Assembly: GCA_900320865.1 (NCBI GenBank)
Contig: ONTT01000018.1
Location: forward strand, 1-33,956
Origin: an uncultured Bacteroidales bacterium
GTDB taxonomy: Bacteria; Bacteroidota; Bacteroidia; Bacteroidales; Paludibacteraceae
Direction: 5' to 3'
Length of the DNA stretch: 33,956 nt
Part shown: in pieces, positions 7,645 through 14,981 of the stretch
Layout of the letters: each line of letters starts with the position of its first letter
Position numbering within the stretch: position 1 is the stretch's first letter
The notes under the pieces: model-generated
Seen by the model: only the letters and a program-made list of their open reading frames with translations
What the model was told of the DNA's origin: nothing
The model's database searches: none
Translations under genes and position numbers: made by a program

Positions 7645-9617
7645 TCTACGGCACGGAGGATGGGTTCAATAGAGGGCGCTTCTCCTACAGCTTGAATCAT
7701 CCATTGCTTCGGCGTCAAACGTCCTAAACGATAGATACGCGCGTATTCGTTAGCAAACTCCTCCTGCGTCTTATACTGCGCCAGATGTTCCTCCAATTGG
7801 TACTGCACGATATGGCCGAGCGGATAGTTCGGCAAGTACATCGGAGCATTCACCATATGGCTATAAACCGCCAGTAAAATACAGTCATGTTCGCCCAAGA
7901 CGGGTTCGTAATAACGATTCCAAATCTCTTTCGCGATCTGTTGCGTAGCTTCGCATAGTTCTTTCGGCGTAGCCTTCGGATGCGCATAGATCCATTTCCA
8001 CATCTGCATATCTACCAGACTGACTCCCATGATCTCGTACATGGACCAGAACTGGTCGAAGACTTCGTCTTGCGACATCTCAGATTTTTGATTGGTGATT
8101 GGTGATTGGGGTAATAACTGCAGGTCGCGGTGTTGCCAGAGGAAAGCAGATGCTTCCGTATAAGCCGTATTGGGTACACCGGAGAGCATATAATGGTCAA
8201 TCTCGTACATATCCAGCACCTGCTCCACGCAATGGCCGAACTCATGCACGGCGATGTTATATCCCTTATAATCCATACCTGACGCGGGTATACGTGTGCG
8301 CAAACGCGCTTCTTCCTTTCGCCCCAAAGACGGCCATGCATGACCGGAACCGCGGGCAGGTTCCACCACGATATGGCTTGCAATAGATTGCGCTTCCTTT
8401 GCATCAAAACCCATCTTCTGCAACAGACGCGGCATGTCTTTCTCAAACGCCTCTGCATCCGGATAGAGTACACGCGTGGTAGCGGTCAACGCATCCTCGT
8501 CCATCGAAGCACGGGCTTTGAACCCATCGAACCAGATATCGTACGGACGAAGGTCACGACCCAAACGAGCACGGATAACGTCCGCCACTTCTTTCACCTG
8601 CTCCGAACCCACCAAAGCGCGGAAGAGACTATCCAACTCCGCCGCAGGAAACTCCATTCCCTCTTCGAAATTACGGATGATACCTGTTGGCGCCGTCGGG
8701 CAGTATGGATCTTCTTCGAAATAGGCGTGCGCCACTTCCAGAATACGCTCATAACGCGTGTAGGGTTCCGGATTATTTGTGATTTGTGATTCTTGATTTT
8801 TGATTTGGTTGCAATAAGGATGCCAGAGGTATTCGCCGTTATTGATCACCGCTTGCGGGATGGTCTGGTTCACAATACGTTGCATCACCTTATAGATCAT
8901 CTCTTGCTTCTCCTGTCCATCTTCAGCCGCATACTGCGCCTTGAGTTCGTCGCGCAGGTTCCAGTGACTCAACAGCACTTTATCTTCCGGCCAGAGTTGA
9001 CGACCGTCTTCCGTACGCAGCGAACCCATGTAGATATTATAATCCGCGATATAATTCTCTGCATTCGCCATCGCCTGCGCCATGCGGGCTTTTGTAGCCG
9101 CCGGAACACGCGTGGTGAACACATCGCCCATACGAGCAAAAGCCCACTGCTGACGATTCCAATCCGCTCCCAAACGATTCTTCTGATCCAGCGTATAATG
9201 CGGGAAATTGAGGATGGTGATGAACGCCAGTTGGTTGGCGAACATATCATCGGAGAAATGCGCTAAGGGGCTATAAGCGGACATGATCCAATCGGGTGTC
9301 TGCGGTTCCGCCGCATTGGTGAGTTGGGTAGGACGGAGCAGTTCGACCGTCAACATATCGGCCGACTGGAAACAATTCTCCAGGATTCGGCTGAGCGACT
9401 CATACAGCGCTACCCTTTCGCTATCAGTAGCGCAGGTATATTCTTGCGCGAGTTGCTCGAAGTCCGTTTGCGAACCATCGATAGCGGTCCACAGCGCTTG
9501 GGCTTGTTGCACGCCGCAAGGGGCATCGGAGTTATTCACTTGCATAGGGGCTTGATCCGTGCGGGCACAGGCGCATAACAGCCCTACCGCACAAAGAATA
9601 AATATCGATTTTTTCAT
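7626..9617 (-). CDS. M3-like zinc metallopeptidase lipoprotein, 663 aa
   Basis: The signal sequence ends in a lipobox-like LCAC with Cys17, so it is probably a periplasmic or outer-membrane lipoprotein. The zinc site is HEFGH at residues 458-462, with Glu488 (YTEASAF) as the likely third ligand; the 29-residue spacing fits thimet-oligopeptidase-like M3 enzymes (clan MA). The helical N-terminal half also fits the M3 fold. The overall sequence is divergent and the substrate, probably oligopeptides, is inferred. Two short Asn/Gln-rich segments, around residues 271-282 (QIKNQESQITNN) and 503-512 (SPITNQKS), are encoded by period-7 DNA repeats and look like later insertions. It lies 31 nt after the OmpA-like gene, probably in one transcript. 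Confidence 0.82.
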   Translation of the reverse strand: MKKSIFILCAVGLLCACARTDQAPMQVNNSDAPCGVQQAQALWTAIDGSQTDFEQLAQEYTCATDSERVALYESLSRILENCFQSADMLTVELLRPTQLTNAAEPQTPDWIMSAYSPLAHFSDDMFANQLAFITILNFPHYTLDQKNRLGADWNRQQWAFARMGDVFTTRVPAATKARMAQAMANAENYIADYNIYMGSLRTEDGRQLWPEDKVLLSHWNLRDELKAQYAAEDGQEKQEMIYKVMQRIVNQTIPQAVINNGEYLWHPYCNQIKNQESQITNNPEPYTRYERILEVAHAYFEEDPYCPTAPTGIIRNFEEGMEFPAAELDSLFRALVGSEQVKEVADVIRARLGRDLRPYDIWFDGFKARASMDEDALTATTRVLYPDAEAFEKDMPRLLQKMGFDAKEAQSIASHIVVEPARGSGHAWPSLGRKEEARLRTRIPASGMDYKGYNIAVHEFGHCVEQVLDMYEIDHYMLSGVPNTAYTEASAFLWQHRDLQLLPQSPITNQKSEMSQDEVFDQFWSMYEIMGVSLVDMQMWKWIYAHPKATPKELCEATQQIAKEIWNRYYEPVLGEHDCILLAVYSHMVNAPMYLPNYPLGHIVQYQLEEHLAQYKTQEEFANEYARIYRLGRLTPKQWMIQAVGEAPSIEPILRAVDKIVKP
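8083..8110. repeat. in-frame heptamer array inside the peptidase gene (GATTGGT type)
   Basis: Four consecutive 7-mers on the plus strand: GATTTTT, GATTGGT, GATTGGT, GATTGGG. Read on the minus strand they encode SPITNQKS. The reading frame is kept through the array. It lies about 15 codons after the third zinc ligand. Confidence 0.8.
8772..8806. repeat. in-frame heptamer array inside the peptidase gene (TTGATTT type)
   Basis: Five 7-mers on the plus strand: ATTATTT, GTGATTT, GTGATTC, TTGATTT, TTGATTT. On the minus strand they encode part of NQIKNQESQITNN. The unit is close to the TGATTTA/TGATTTC units found between rpoA, rplQ and aspS. Confidence 0.8.
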
Positions 9618-9648
9618 AGGAGTACTATCTCTATAAGAGCTCTATTCT

Positions 9649-10752
9649 TTACAGAAGTACGATCTCGACACGCCTATTCATCTGGCGATGTTCATCCGAG
9701 TCATTGGGCATAATCGGGTCGCGTTCTCCGCGTCCGCTGATCTCGATGCGTTCCGGCGCTATACCACGTTCTATCATCGCGCGTTTCACCTCCTCGCAAC
9801 GTCCTTCAGAGAGAATCTGGTTCGAGCGATCGGAACCGATGTTATCGGTATGTCCGACAATGCGGATGCGCTGGTCCGGACGGGTTACCAGATATTCGTA
9901 CAACTCGCGAAGTGCAGGTTCGGAAGTCTCTAAGATACGCGTCTTGCCGGTAGCGAAATAGATATTATGCAGCAGGAACGACTTGATCTCACGCGGCATC
10001 ATCTTCACGCCTCGATAGAAAGTAAAGTCAGCAATGGTGTCATGGAAGGGGTAATAGGTAGGGGCCGTAGCCTCAATCGTATAGAACGGCACACGATCGT
10101 CGAGCAGGACAGCCAAGAGTGAACGCAAGGAATCGGAAGTCGTCTGCAGGATGCGTTGCTGCTGTGCATTATAGACGATGATATTTGCCGCAACCGGACG
10201 GGAAGTCATCGAATCAGTAACGGTAAACGTCAGACGCGTCTCGGGATAAAGGTAGAGACGTACCGTATCCTCATCTTCGCGATGGGTAAAGAAAACCGTG
10301 TCGGAATGGAAATAACCGGTGCGCGCTGCTGCAGCCCAGTATTTACCTTCCGGCAGACCTTTGGATACACGGGAACGTTTGACATCCGTCTCTTTGCTCA
10401 GACGCGGTTTTTTGGCAGGCAATGCATGGATATCCTGCACCGTGACATGGGCTTCCGGCAACGGATCACCTGTGCGCTTATCGAAGGAATAGACGTAGAG
10501 CAGCGGTTTACCCTCTTTGATGCGTTTGCGCTTCGCCTCGCGGTGTTTCTTCTCCGCCGCTTTGCGTCGTTTCTCAGCCGCCTTACGTCGCGCTGCATCG
10601 CGTTTGCGTTTCTCTGCCTCCCGTTTCTTCTGCGCCGCATCTTTCTTTCTCTGCGCACTCGTAGTCGCAGCAGGTTCAGGCGCAGCGTACAAGGGCTCTC
10701 CAACGATAGAGAGAACAAAGACCGAAAGCAGTATGAACCAAAGACGTCTCAT
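9649..10752 (-). CDS. OmpA-like protein with basic coiled-coil region, 367 aa
   Basis: Residues 1-23 are a signal peptide (ends LYA-AP). Residues about 34-82 are almost wholly Lys, Arg, Ala and Glu (KKREAEKRKRDAARRKAAEK and similar), a predicted charged helix. Next come two beta-rich repeats of carboxypeptidase-regulatory type (YSFDKRTGDPLPEAHVTV, VTDSMTSRPVAANIIVY). An OmpA peptidoglycan-binding domain occupies about 255-367, with the NIYFATGKTRI, GHTDNIGSD and NRRVEI signatures. It should sit in the periplasm bound to peptidoglycan. It follows the tRNA gene by 48 nt and precedes the peptidase by 31 nt on the same strand. The basic helix is unusual for this family; its partner is unknown. 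Confidence 0.85.
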   Translation of the reverse strand: MRRLWFILLSVFVLSIVGEPLYAAPEPAATTSAQRKKDAAQKKREAEKRKRDAARRKAAEKRRKAAEKKHREAKRKRIKEGKPLLYVYSFDKRTGDPLPEAHVTVQDIHALPAKKPRLSKETDVKRSRVSKGLPEGKYWAAAARTGYFHSDTVFFTHREDEDTVRLYLYPETRLTFTVTDSMTSRPVAANIIVYNAQQQRILQTTSDSLRSLLAVLLDDRVPFYTIEATAPTYYPFHDTIADFTFYRGVKMMPREIKSFLLHNIYFATGKTRILETSEPALRELYEYLVTRPDQRIRIVGHTDNIGSDRSNQILSEGRCEEVKRAMIERGIAPERIEISGRGERDPIMPNDSDEHRQMNRRVEIVLL

Positions 10753-10765
10753 TGTTTTTATAAGA

Positions 10766-10797
10766 ACAGGAGGGTAGTCGCGGGACTATCCTCCTGT
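10766..10797 (-). terminator. long perfect hairpin just 3' of the tRNA gene
   Basis: A 14-bp stem (10766-10779 with 10784-10797, one G-T pair) closes a 4-nt loop. It starts 3 nt past the tRNA discriminator base and ends 14 nt before the ATG of the next OmpA-like gene. No clean T-run follows (TCTTATAAAAAC on the minus strand). It could therefore be a weak terminator/attenuator, or a processing or stability element that protects the tRNA 3' end. Confidence 0.6.
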
Positions 10798-10799
10798 CG

Positions 10800-10874
10800 T
10801 GGTCCCACTTGGGCTTGAACCAAGGACCCCCTGATTATGAGTCAGGTGCTACTAACCAACTGAGCTATAGGACC
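10800..10874 (-). tRNA. tRNA with CAT anticodon (Met, or Ile2 after lysidine modification)
   Basis: A full cloverleaf is visible on the minus strand: acceptor GGTCCTA/TGGGACC with discriminator A, anticodon arm CCTGA-CTCATAA-TCAGG, variable loop GGGTC, and T arm CTTGG-TTCAAGC-CCAAG. CCA is not encoded. It is not the initiator, since the three G-C pairs in the anticodon stem are absent. C4-G69 and C5-G68 would suit TilS recognition (Ile2), while the D and variable loops look like elongator Met, so the amino acid is left open. The D arm carries one extra T (GGTTAGTAGC where GGTTAGAGC is usual), leaving a mismatch or bulge. Confidence 0.9.
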
Positions 10875-10900
10875 AGGCCCCATTTAGGAGGGGATTCCTC

Positions 10901-10922
10901 AGGAAGGGGTTAGTACCTTCCT
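10901..10922 (-). terminator. hairpin after the OmpA-LysM gene
   Basis: AGGAAGG and CCTTCCT pair around an 8-nt loop, 4 nt past the stop codon at 10927. No T-run follows, so read-through into the tRNA, 27 nt further on, is possible. It could be a processing site rather than a terminator. Confidence 0.45.
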
Positions 10923-10926
10923 ATTG

Positions 10927-12525
10927 TTATTTGCCGCTGCGAACGCTGTTGTAGAGGCGGAGACTTGCGTCCTTATAGATGCGGGTCTCTTCCTCCGTCA
11001 GTTCCGGAATAATCAACTCAGTACCCGGCTTCAACGCATTCGGGTTCTTGATACGATCCATGTTAGCGATGTAGATGTATACCCAGCAATAGGTGTTGTT
11101 GTAGTATTTACGTGCTAACTTAGACAGCGTCGTTGAATTATCCGTAACAACCGTTTCGCTTTCGCGTTGCTTGTATTCGTTTACTTTCACCGGACGCGCG
11201 GTCTCCGAGAGCGACAAGGTCTGAACCGGCGCTTGCGTTTGTTGCTCCGGACGACTATCATGTTTCTCATCCAGATCCGCTTTCATTCGCTCGAAGGTCT
11301 CTTTGTCGACGAGACGGATAGCGGCGCGGCGGTTCGGACCGTAAGCAGCTGTGCTACGACGACCAACTACCTTACCCAGACCCATTGCATAGAGGTGCTC
11401 CGGATCAATACCATGCTCAGCACGCAACTCATCCACTACGTTCTCCGCACGCTTGTCACCCAATGCATAGTTGAGCGAAGCCGAGCCGGTGTTATCGCAA
11501 TAACCGGTAACGACAGCGTAGAGCTCATCATCCTCCTGCATTCGATCAGCCACTTGCTGGATAGTAACCAGGGCGCGATCGTTGAGGTTAGACTTGTTGT
11601 TATCGAAGTATACGTAATAGTAAATCGAGTTATCATGCTCCACCACGCTTGCCGTAGCCGTTTGTTGAATCGTCTCACGAATGATAACTGTATCATGACG
11701 GATAATGACTGTATCATGCGCCACTAACTTATCCTCCCAAGGACCGAAGTTGGAGATATTGCGCACGTGGGTCTTCGAAACGGCCATGAGCTTAAAGCGC
11801 ATATTCAGCGTCACGTCTACGATACCATCGTTGTTCTTCGAAGCCACCGCATTCATACCCGAGTAACCACGACCATCGATATAGTCATTGATGAAATAGT
11901 TATAGGTAGCACGAACGCCGAGCGCCATGGTACGGTTGAGGTTGAACTCAAGACCCAAACCCGCCTGGAGATATAACTCGCCGTTATAACCCGTCATGCT
12001 CATCGGCGTCTGGCTAGCCGTATGACCACGTCCGTGGGCATCGTCATCCGGATAGTAAGTCTTTGACTTATACCATGCATAGCCACCACCAAGAATCGCA
12101 TTAGCAGAGAAGATCTTCTTCTGCGCCTTCGGGAAGAACAGGTTCATAAAGTCCATCGAGACATACAAACCCGCCTTATGCATGTTACCGTTAAGCAGGG
12201 TATCCGCATTATCAAAACCAGGCTTACCGGTCACGGTATACATGTCATACATGTACGACAGACCAAGACCCCAAACCGGATTGAACGAATACTCAAGATC
12301 CAAACCCGCATTCGGAATGGCCACCGCGTGCTTCATCTCCGAATTAAAGTCACCATCGAAGTAGTTGAAGCCCACATGCGGCGTCAACGACCAATGCGAA
12401 AACTCACCCGCAGCATTCTTATTCTCCTCCACTTTATACGGGTGGGCACCCTTAACCTCCTGCTCCTGCGCCATTAACAAACCTGAGAGGCATAGGAATG
12501 ATAATATAAATAATCCTTTTTTCAT
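10927..12525 (-). CDS. OmpA-family outer-membrane protein with C-terminal LysM-like domain, 532 aa
   Basis: Residues 1-19 are a signal peptide (MKKGLFILSFLCLSGLLMA-Q). Residues about 35-270 look like an 8-stranded outer-membrane barrel with alternating aromatic strands (WSLTPHVGFNYFDGDF, GLGLSYMYDMY). A linker with paired HDTVIIR repeats follows, then an OmpA domain at about 300-405 (YVYFDNNKSNLND, TGYCDNTGSASLN, GPNRRAAI). The C-terminus (about 455-520) is LysM-like (TTLSKLARKYYNN, NPNALKPGTELIIPE). Two peptidoglycan-binding modules on one barrel suggest an envelope-anchoring role. The start at 12525 is chosen over an upstream in-frame ATG (12555) because it begins the signal peptide. A strong promoter precedes it. 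Confidence 0.9.
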   Translation of the reverse strand: MKKGLFILSFLCLSGLLMAQEQEVKGAHPYKVEENKNAAGEFSHWSLTPHVGFNYFDGDFNSEMKHAVAIPNAGLDLEYSFNPVWGLGLSYMYDMYTVTGKPGFDNADTLLNGNMHKAGLYVSMDFMNLFFPKAQKKIFSANAILGGGYAWYKSKTYYPDDDAHGRGHTASQTPMSMTGYNGELYLQAGLGLEFNLNRTMALGVRATYNYFINDYIDGRGYSGMNAVASKNNDGIVDVTLNMRFKLMAVSKTHVRNISNFGPWEDKLVAHDTVIIRHDTVIIRETIQQTATASVVEHDNSIYYYVYFDNNKSNLNDRALVTIQQVADRMQEDDELYAVVTGYCDNTGSASLNYALGDKRAENVVDELRAEHGIDPEHLYAMGLGKVVGRRSTAAYGPNRRAAIRLVDKETFERMKADLDEKHDSRPEQQTQAPVQTLSLSETARPVKVNEYKQRESETVVTDNSTTLSKLARKYYNNTYCWVYIYIANMDRIKNPNALKPGTELIIPELTEEETRIYKDASLRLYNSVRSGK

Positions 12526-12566
12526 AAAAAGAGACTGTTTGTTTACAACAATCACAATTCAGGCCG

Positions 12567-12598
12567 CAAAATTACTACTTTTTTTTGACATATGCAAA
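12567..12598 (-). promoter_or_regulatory. promoter of the OmpA-LysM gene
   Basis: On the minus strand: -33 TTTG (12595-12598, context TTTGCATATG), 20-bp spacer, -7 TAATTTTG (12567-12574). The predicted leader is about 35 nt to the ATG at 12525. Confidence 0.8.
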
Positions 12599-12634
12599 TA
12601 TTTTGGCGAAAAAAAAGTTTTTTTACATCAAGTA

Positions 12635-12665
12635 TTGCACATGTGGTTTTTTTTTTGTACTTTTG
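12635..12665 (+). promoter_or_regulatory. promoter of the pta-ackA operon
   Basis: -33 TTG (12635-12637, context TATTGCACATG), 20-bp spacer containing a T10 run, and -7 TACTTTTG (12658-12665). The ATG of pta follows at 12704. It is divergent from the OmpA-LysM promoter. Confidence 0.75.
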
Positions 12666-12703
12666 TGCCATATTTCAAGTGATTAATTAAATTTACTATT
12701 CAT

Positions 12704-13702
12704 ATGGATATTTTGGAACAAATGATCGCGCGTGCGAAGGCAAATCCGCAGCGCATTGTATTGCCGGAAGGCGATGAACCCCGTACGCTGGAAGCAGCGA
12801 ATATTCTGCTTCGCGATAAGATCGCGCACATCATCCTGATCGGTGATCCGAAGAAGATCGGTCAGATGGCCGCAGAGAAGGGTTATGAGTTTATTCAAGA
12901 GGCCAAAATCGTAGATCCGTTGAACGATCCGAAGATGCCGGAATATGCAAACCTGCTCTTTGAGTTGCGTAAAGCAAAAGGCATGACGGAGGAGGAGGCG
13001 AAGAAGAAAGCGCAAGATCCTTTGTACTTGGGTTGCTTGATGATCAAGGCCGGCGATGCGGACGGCGAGTTAGCCGGTGCGCGTGGTACGACAGCGGACA
13101 CGATTCGTCCTGCTTTCCAGATTCTGAAGACTCGTCCCGGATGCTCGATTGTAAGCGGTGCATTCTTGATGTTCACTCCGGCTAAACAGCTGGGCGAAAA
13201 CGGTTTCCTGCTCTTCGCAGATTGCGCTGTAAACCCGAATCCGGATGCCAAACAATTAGCGGAGATCGCTGTTTCGACAGCCGAGACTGCACGCGCTATT
13301 GCGGGCATCGAGCCGCGCGTAGCGATGTTGAGTTTCAGCACGAAGGGAAGTGCAAAACACGAGTTGGTAGATAAGGTAGCCGAGGCTACAAAACTGGCGA
13401 AAGAGATGGCTCCGGATGTACAGATTGACGGTGAGTTACAGGCTGATGCAGCGCTCATCGAGAGCGTAGCCAAGACCAAAGCGCCGGGTAGTCCGGTTGC
13501 CGGTAAAGCAAACGTATTGGTCTTCCCGGACCTGCAAGCCGGTAATATCGGATACAAACTCGTAGAGCGTTTCTCGGGTGCCGATGCAGTAGGACCGATT
13601 CTGCAGGGTATCGCAGCACCGGTAAATGACCTGAGCCGTGGCTGCAAAGTACAAGACATCGTGCAGATGGTAGTTATCACAGCGAATCAAGCAATTCGCT
13701 AA
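12704..13702 (+). CDS. pta: phosphate acetyltransferase, 332 aa
   Basis: Converts acetyl-CoA and phosphate to acetyl phosphate and CoA in the cytoplasm, the first step of acetate fermentation. It is the short form, without the N-terminal DRTGG/BioD-like domains of E. coli Pta. Family strings include RIVLPEGDEPRTLEAA at the N-terminus, GAVRGT-like ELAGARGTTADTIRPAFQI, SGAFLM, FADCAVNPNPDAKQLAEIA, and PGSPVAGKANVLVFPDLQAGNIGYKLVER near the C-terminus (seen in pieces). The length fits the ~330-aa family. It is first in the operon, with ackA starting 53 nt downstream across a heptamer repeat array. Confidence 0.96.
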   Translation: MDILEQMIARAKANPQRIVLPEGDEPRTLEAANILLRDKIAHIILIGDPKKIGQMAAEKGYEFIQEAKIVDPLNDPKMPEYANLLFELRKAKGMTEEEAKKKAQDPLYLGCLMIKAGDADGELAGARGTTADTIRPAFQILKTRPGCSIVSGAFLMFTPAKQLGENGFLLFADCAVNPNPDAKQLAEIAVSTAETARAIAGIEPRVAMLSFSTKGSAKHELVDKVAEATKLAKEMAPDVQIDGELQADAALIESVAKTKAPGSPVAGKANVLVFPDLQAGNIGYKLVERFSGADAVGPILQGIAAPVNDLSRGCKVQDIVQMVVITANQAIR

Positions 13703-13751
13703 GCTGAAAGTTGAAAGTTTAAAGTTTAAAGTAGAAAGTTTAAAGTTACAA
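13703..13751 (+). repeat. seven-unit heptamer array between pta and ackA
   Basis: It begins at the base after the pta stop codon and runs to 4 nt before the ackA ATG. Units in order: GCTGAAA, GTTGAAA, GTTTAAA, GTTTAAA, GTAGAAA, GTTTAAA, GTTACAA. It fills the whole intergenic gap and contains no hairpin that I can see. Confidence 0.85.
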
Positions 13752-13755
13752 TATC

Positions 13756-14946
13756 ATGAAAATCTTAGTTTTAAACTGCGGAAGTAGCAGTATCAAGTAC
13801 AAGCTCTTTGAGATGGAGAGCAAGAAAGTAATGGCACAAGGCGGAATCGAGAAGATCGGTTTGCCGGACTCGTTCCTGTTGGTTAAACTGCCCAACGGCG
13901 AGAAGGTGAAATTCGAGAAACCGATGCCTGAACATACCGTGGGTATTGAATTGATTTTGGAGAAACTGGTGGATCCGGAGATTGGTTGCATCAAAGATCT
14001 CAAGGAGATCAACGCCGTAGGTCACCGCGTAGTGCATGGTGGCGAGAAGTTCAACAAATCCGTGCTCATTACTCCGGAGGTAAAGGCCGAGATCATCAAG
14101 TGCGTGGACTTGGCTCCGCTGCATAACCCCGCTAACCTGAAGGGTATCGATGCGATTGAGAAGATCTTACCGAGCGTTCCGCAAGTAGCTGTCTTCGACA
14201 CCGCTTTCCATCAGACGATGCCGGATTACGCATACATGTACGCCATTCCGTACGAGCTCTACGAGAAATATGCCATCCGTCGTTACGGTTTCCACGGAAC
14301 CAGTCACCGTTACGTAAGCGCTCGCGTTTGCGAGTTCCTGGGCGTTGATCCGAAGAAGCAGAAGATCGTTACCGCTCATATCGGAGGTGGTGGCAGTTGC
14401 GCCGCTATATTGAACGGCCAATGCGTAGACACCAGTATGGGTCTGACGCCTGTGGAAGGTCTGGTAATGGGTACACGTGCCGGTGACCTCGACTTGGGTG
14501 CTGCTACCTTTATCATGGATAAAGAGCACCTGAACACAGCGCAGTTTAACGAACTCGTGAATAAGAAATCCGGTTTGCTCGGCGTAAGCGGTGTATCGAG
14601 TGACTGCCGTGATATCGAGGCAGCTATCAAAGCCGGCAACAAACGGGCTGATTTGGCACGTAAGATGTTTATCTATCGCACCGTGAAATATATCGGCGCA
14701 TACGCAGCAGCCATGAACGGTTTGGATATTCTGGTCTTCACAGCCGGTATTGGCGAGAACGATCCGTATATCCGCGCGCAAATCATGAAGGGACTCAGCT
14801 TCCTCGGCATCGAGGTGGATGAAGAGGCCAACAACGTACGCGGCGAAGAGCGTATCATCTCTACCCCGAATTCAAAGGTAAAAGTATGCCTCATCCCGAC
14901 GGACGAAGAACTGATGATCGCTTCGGACACCGAAGCGCTGATCTAA
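13756..14946 (+). CDS. ackA: acetate kinase, 396 aa
   Basis: Transfers phosphate from acetyl phosphate to ADP, giving acetate and ATP, and completes the Pta-AckA route. ASKHA-fold signatures are complete: Asn7 in VLNCGSSSIKY, GHRVVHGGEKF, FDTAFHQTMP, RRYGFHGTSHRYV, the phosphate loop HIGGGGSCAAI, MGLTPVEGLVMGTRAGDLD, and FTAGIGENDP. The length is as usual for the family. It lies directly downstream of pta, so the two form an ATP-yielding acetate operon. The GH13 gene follows 35 nt later. Confidence 0.97.
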   Translation: MKILVLNCGSSSIKYKLFEMESKKVMAQGGIEKIGLPDSFLLVKLPNGEKVKFEKPMPEHTVGIELILEKLVDPEIGCIKDLKEINAVGHRVVHGGEKFNKSVLITPEVKAEIIKCVDLAPLHNPANLKGIDAIEKILPSVPQVAVFDTAFHQTMPDYAYMYAIPYELYEKYAIRRYGFHGTSHRYVSARVCEFLGVDPKKQKIVTAHIGGGGSCAAILNGQCVDTSMGLTPVEGLVMGTRAGDLDLGAATFIMDKEHLNTAQFNELVNKKSGLLGVSGVSSDCRDIEAAIKAGNKRADLARKMFIYRTVKYIGAYAAAMNGLDILVFTAGIGENDPYIRAQIMKGLSFLGIEVDEEANNVRGEERIISTPNSKVKVCLIPTDEELMIASDTEALI

Positions 14947-14980
14947 GATTTTGAGATTATAGATTTGATATTTCGTATTT
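14946..14980 (+). repeat. degenerate heptamer array between ackA and the GH13 gene
   Basis: Five 7-nt units starting on the last base of the ackA stop: AGATTTT, GAGATTA, TAGATTT, GATATTT, CGTATTT. The next base begins AATG, the start of the GH13 gene, so the array fills the intergenic gap. Confidence 0.6.
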
Positions 14981-14981
14981 A

